From contig JABIVN010000057.1 of the NCBI GenBank assembly GCA_018667205.1, forward strand, positions 1-7,786: 7,786 nt of DNA, given 5' to 3'. A program made the position numbers and the translations under genes. The notes under the pieces were generated by a model. It was not told the origin of the DNA. It did not search any database and saw only the letters and a program-made list of their open reading frames with translations. Origin of the DNA: Gammaproteobacteria bacterium. Its GTDB lineage: Bacteria > Pseudomonadota > Gammaproteobacteria > Pseudomonadales > Azotimanducaceae. Positions 5,476-7,786 of the stretch are shown in pieces (positions within the stretch are counted from its first letter, which is position 1; every line of letters starts with the position of its first letter).

Positions 5476-5997
5476 ATGAAAGATAAACCTAATCGACCGG
5501 CCTGGTTCGCAAGGCGTGATATCAGTCCATTTGTTCTTGATGACACCGCAATTATCCAACTTATAGGAAAAGCTAGCCATTCAGTAGTCTCGTGGGTTAC
5601 CAAGGATAACCAACCAGTGTCAGCAATCATGCTCTATGTGTTAGTTGATAACGTTATTACCGTTACATCGACCAGGAACCACGCCAAGTACCATGCCTGG
5701 CGACGAAACCCCGCAGCGTCGTTCTGCATATGGGACCCGAAAAATATTGGTCGTCAGGTAACACTGCGAGGTCAAATAGAGATGAAACAGGACGCCGAGC
5801 TATTGCATCGATTCACCGAAGGTTTCTTAACAAGGTTAGGGCACGGCACTCCACCGTCAGCTGAACGTCTTGCGGCCGAAATTGAAAAATTTAATGCGCC
5901 TGACAGACATATGATGCAGCTACATGTCGAAAAAGTGCTTAGTCACGACCTTAATCGGCTGCTGGAAGTGGAAAAAAATGGCACAGATGTTTGGTAA
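5476..5997 (+). CDS. Pyridoxamine 5'-phosphate oxidase-like (PPOX split-barrel) flavoprotein
   Basis: A 173-residue protein with the FMN/F420-binding split barrel of the PPOX superfamily. Strands run in the expected order (from the ATG at 5476): SHSVVSWVTKDNQPVSAIML, VDNVITVTSTRNHAKYHAWR, NPAASFCIWDP and GRQVTLRGQIEM. A C-terminal helical part follows (DAELLHRFTEGFLTRLG and onward). The pattern 'T..R..K...WR.NP..S' is the usual cofactor-phosphate contact region. The frame opens upstream to a TTG at 5425, but MKDKPNRP from the ATG at 5476 is the preferred start. The extra 17 residues do not look like domain, and short purine-rich runs (GGGA 5463, CGGA 5470) lie before the ATG. Members reduce small molecules or bind flavin or haem; the substrate cannot be predicted. 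It appears to be a single gene with its own promoter. Confidence 0.82.
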   Translation: MKDKPNRPAWFARRDISPFVLDDTAIIQLIGKASHSVVSWVTKDNQPVSAIMLYVLVDNVITVTSTRNHAKYHAWRRNPAASFCIWDPKNIGRQVTLRGQIEMKQDAELLHRFTEGFLTRLGHGTPPSAERLAAEIEKFNAPDRHMMQLHVEKVLSHDLNRLLEVEKNGTDVW

Positions 5998-6029
5998 TCC
6001 TCCCATTAATAATCGAGATCAGTTAGCAA

Positions 6030-6046
6030 GCGCCTAGAGAAGGCGC
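6030..6046. terminator. GC-rich hairpin between the flavoprotein gene and the tRNA
   Basis: GCGCCT (6030-6035) pairs perfectly with AGGCGC (6041-6046) around the loop AGAGA, 33 nt after the flavoprotein stop. No run of T follows on either strand, so it is at best a weak or factor-assisted terminator for the converging transcripts. Confidence 0.4.
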
Positions 6047-6066
6047 CTGAGCTCTTAGACGATGAG

Positions 6067-6084
6067 AAAAGAGACTTCAATCTC
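6067..6084 (-). terminator. Terminator-like hairpin after tRNA-Pro
   Basis: On the minus strand GAGA (6084-6081) and TCTC (6074-6071) form a short stem followed at once by TTTT (6070-6067). It begins 17 nt past the CCA end. The stem is short but the placement suits tRNA transcript termination. Confidence 0.4.
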
Positions 6085-6100
6085 CTGTTATGTCAAAACG

Positions 6101-6177
6101 TGGTCGGGATGGCGAGAATTGAACTCACGACCCCTGCCTCCCGAAGACAGTGCTCTACCAGGCTGAGCTACACCCCG
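6101..6177 (-). tRNA. tRNA-Pro (anticodon CGG)
   Basis: A 77-nt tRNA with all arms intact. The acceptor CGGGGTG pairs with CATCCCG with one G-U. The D-stem is GCTC/GAGC, the anticodon stem CTGTC/GGCAG and the T-stem GTGAG/CTCGC around TTCAATT. The discriminator A and CCA are encoded. The anticodon loop TTCGGGA places CGG at 6143-6141, reading the CCG proline codon. The same TTCGGGA loop occurs in E. coli proK. No integrase or duplicated 3' end is visible nearby, so it does not mark an island inside this window. Confidence 0.97.
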
Positions 6178-6187
6178 ACTCGATTAC

Positions 6188-6217
6188 ATCTTATCAAGTT
6201 TCCGAACTAGATAAGAA
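6188..6217 (-). promoter_or_regulatory. Candidate promoter of tRNA-Pro
   Basis: On the minus strand TAAGAT (6193-6188) sits 10 nt before the first tRNA base, with TTCTTA (6217-6212) 18 nt upstream of it. The -10 matches 4-5 positions. The -35 is weak. The spacing to the tRNA 5' end suits a short leader. Confidence 0.35.
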
Positions 6218-6327
6218 TAGGCAGTTTCGCTTCTCTTGAGTCGAATCTATGCCGCAAACTAGCCCCGCCATTGTCACTCAAGAAGTCGCGTCCTGCAGGA
6301 CCCGGTCAATCCCACAGCCAAAAACCA

Positions 6328-6345
6328 TGACCTGTATACTGGTCA
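6328..6345. promoter_or_regulatory. Near-perfect 18-bp palindrome, candidate operator
   Basis: The site reads TGACC-T-GTATAC-T-GGTCA and is self-complementary at 16 of 18 positions. It ends 42 nt before the sugar kinase ATG. Its length and symmetry suit a dimeric repressor or activator. No regulator gene is in the window, so the binding protein is unknown. Confidence 0.5.
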
Positions 6346-6387
6346 ACAACACTAGGACTATGTTGAATCTTCATAAGGGTTATATCG

Positions 6388-7257
6388 ATGCCGGTACTAA
6401 ACTTTGGCTCATGTTGTATAGACCACGTCTATTCCGTGCCGCATTTTGCAGCGCCGGGGGAAACGCTTCCCTGCAGCGACTACCAGGTTCATCCTGGCGG
6501 TAAAGGCCTGAATCAGTCTATTGCCATGGCGGCAGCTGGCGCAAAGGTCAAACACGCCGGCAAAATCGGGGAAGATGGTCGCTGGCTGCTAGATCTCATG
6601 GCTTCAAAAAATATTGATGTCAGCATGATGAAAGTTGATGCGGGCCCTACTGGCCATGCCAATATTCAGGTCACCCCTAAAGGTGACAACTCGATTGTCT
6701 TGTTTGGCGGCGCTAATCGAACCATCACGCAATCAGATGTCGATGAAGCGCTTGAAGATGCGAAGTCCGGCGAATTTCTTTTGCTACAGAACGAAATTAG
6801 TTGCCTTGACTATCTCATCGACAGAGCCTGTGAAAGAAAAATGCGTGTTGTATTTAATGCTGCGCCCATGAGCAGCGACGTCAACGCATTGCCGCTGGAA
6901 GCCATTGAGCTACTGGTTATTAATGAAATTGAAGGCTTTGAATTGACCAATACGACGGCGCCAGACGACATCATTGCGATCCTGTCTTCTCGTTTCACCT
7001 TTACCAATATCTTGCTAACGCTAGGCGCTGCCGGATCCATCTATGCAGGTAGGGATGCTTCTGTATTTCAACCGGCGTTAAACGTGGATGCAATAGACAC
7101 CACCGCGGCAGGGGACACCTATGTAGGATACTTTCTAGCAAAATACAGTACAGGGGCGTCAGTAGAGGAATCGCTGGCTCTGGCAACAAGCGCCGCCGCG
7201 GTATGTGTTACGCGTGCAGGGGCAGCGACCTCGATCCCAAATCTGTGGGAGCTTTAG
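6388..7257 (+). CDS. PfkB/ribokinase-family sugar kinase
   Basis: A 289-residue kinase that transfers phosphate from ATP to a sugar or nucleoside hydroxyl in the cytosol. The N-terminal signature is PGGKGLNQ (36-43), with Asp12 in the sugar-binding start of the fold. FGGAN is at 106-110 and FNAAP at 156-160. The PfkB NxxE magnesium motif is N179-E-I-E182. TLGAAGSIYA is at 211-220 and DTTAAGDTYVG at 237-247, with catalytic base Asp243. The AAGDT form (Ala rather than Gly before Ala-Gly-Asp) is also that of E. coli ribokinase, so ribose or a related pentose is a reasonable guess. It is about 20 residues shorter than E. coli RbsK. AAGGG at 6375-6379, 8 nt before the ATG, fixes the start. No transporter or isomerase is adjacent, so substrate cannot be settled by context. 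Confidence 0.9.
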   Translation: MPVLNFGSCCIDHVYSVPHFAAPGETLPCSDYQVHPGGKGLNQSIAMAAAGAKVKHAGKIGEDGRWLLDLMASKNIDVSMMKVDAGPTGHANIQVTPKGDNSIVLFGGANRTITQSDVDEALEDAKSGEFLLLQNEISCLDYLIDRACERKMRVVFNAAPMSSDVNALPLEAIELLVINEIEGFELTNTTAPDDIIAILSSRFTFTNILLTLGAAGSIYAGRDASVFQPALNVDAIDTTAAGDTYVGYFLAKYSTGASVEESLALATSAAAVCVTRAGAATSIPNLWEL

Positions 7258-7299
7258 CGCCAGTTAAACCTTAGCGTGCGGGTAAGCTACCGAACCTGC

Positions 7300-7311
7300 G
7301 AGAATATTCTC
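7300..7311. repeat. 12-bp perfect palindrome after the sugar kinase
   Basis: GAGAATATTCTC is fully self-complementary and lies 43 nt after the kinase stop. It has no loop or T-run, so it is more like a protein-binding site than a terminator. Its role is unknown. Confidence 0.4.
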
Positions 7312-7416
7312 TGGATATTAATCCGAGTTATCATACAGCTGAGCATCCATCCAACAGGTCTCTGGATCTATAAACAAGCATTGGGTCCGTATGACCGAAG
7401 CCCACTAACGGTTATT

Positions 7417-7608
7417 CTATACTTGAATAGTGAATAGCCGCTGCTTCGCTTGATCCCGATCAGAATCGGATACCCAATTGTGGGGTTTTTTGCCCTCACC
7501 TGATTCCTGGGTACTTCCCAAGAACGATAGGTCGAACGGAATTAAACTCTGACAGACTTCGCCATTTACCCCAAGGACCGCATCAGACATCGGTACAAAT
7601 ATTTTCAT
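7417..7608 (-). CDS. Small conserved-looking hypothetical protein, 63 residues
   Basis: The ATG at 7608-7606 is preceded 5 nt away by GAGAGGG (7620-7614 on the minus strand), one of the best ribosome sites in the window, and that is the main support. The product begins MKIFVPMSDAVLGVNGEVCQ, followed by SLIPFDLSFLGS, then a charged polar half (NWVSDSDRDQAKQRLFTIQV). There is no signal peptide or membrane segment, so it is probably cytosolic. A start with a short beta strand (KIFVP) and an LIPFDLSFL block suggests a folded small domain, but I do not recognise the family. It converges with the sugar kinase gene across about 160 nt. Confidence 0.6.
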   Translation of the reverse strand: MKIFVPMSDAVLGVNGEVCQSLIPFDLSFLGSTQESGEGKKPHNWVSDSDRDQAKQRLFTIQV

Positions 7609-7786
7609 GGTTTCCCTCTCTTACCCATTATTCTGCCCTCCCTTGCCCAGAGGTCTTATTGTGTTGAGGCTTACATTTGACCGCATAATCAGCAATCAGG
7701 GCTTGAAGGAAAGTAAAAGTTCCACGGAACTAATGTGGAGAACTGGTGAATTCGTTAAATTTTTGACAAAAACCGGCAAGTTGAAT
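7609..7786. other. Right-edge region with no secure gene
   Basis: A plus-strand frame is open from at least 7661 (GTG) to the edge and contains an ATG at 7733 (MWRTGEFVKFLTKTGKLN), but without a good ribosome site. A perfect -35 hexamer, TTGACA, lies at 7763-7768; a -10 at normal spacing would begin at the last base of the window. The region therefore may be an intergenic promoter for a gene to the right, or part of a gene cut by the edge. Confidence 0.35.

Noticed and set aside
6101..6177. tRNA-Pro as an island attachment site
   Set aside because: No integrase gene and no duplicate of the tRNA 3' end are visible in the window.
7472..7491. Intrinsic terminator for the sugar kinase (CCCA-ATTG-TGGG then T-run)
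   Set aside because: The stem is only 4 bp and it lies inside the small minus-strand gene over 200 nt after the kinase stop; termination there is possible but not supported.

Overview
The window looks like a stretch of chromosome from a gammaproteobacterium, probably marine or environmental. This is inferred from the rimK / RimK-associated protease / AstE-AspA-type deacylase gene trio, from Shine-Dalgarno-led genes with moderate GC, and from a bacterial tRNA-Pro(CGG) with encoded CCA. No plasmid, phage or transposase gene is visible, and no species can be named.

Left part (1-2480) is mostly non-functional DNA. It opens with the start of a minus-strand lipoprotein gene that runs off the edge (1-97). 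A gene-free stretch with short repeats and imperfect hairpins follows (98-842). Next come minus-strand remains of secreted proteins: a ScyD/ScyE-like beta-propeller pseudogene (843-1680) with a frameshift, an apparent internal deletion and an in-frame TAG, and a decayed lipoprotein gene (about 1640-2027) with its own in-frame TAG. A 450-base spacer with a triple 14-bp repeat and a quadruple 6-bp repeat leads up to rimK.

Central part (2481-5202) is a tight plus-strand operon and the biological core of the window. It encodes a RimK-type ATP-grasp glutamate ligase carrying an extra C-terminal TrkA-C/RCK-C-like domain, then (11-bp overlap) a RimK-associated retropepsin-like protease of the 'ATP-dependent zinc protease' family, then (3-nt gap) a zinc-dependent succinylglutamate desuccinylase/aspartoacylase-family enzyme. 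One gene can add glutamate to a protein C-terminus, the next probably cleaves, and the third hydrolyses small acyl-amino-acid-type bonds. This suggests a write/erase/process system for C-terminal glutamate tails, possibly gated by a small ligand through the RCK-C domain.

Right part (5203-7786) holds independent genes: a PNPOx-like split-barrel flavoprotein, tRNA-Pro(CGG) on the minus strand, a PfkB/ribokinase-family sugar kinase with a near-perfect 18-bp palindrome upstream, and a small minus-strand gene of 63 codons with a strong ribosome binding site. The last 170 bases carry no secure gene.
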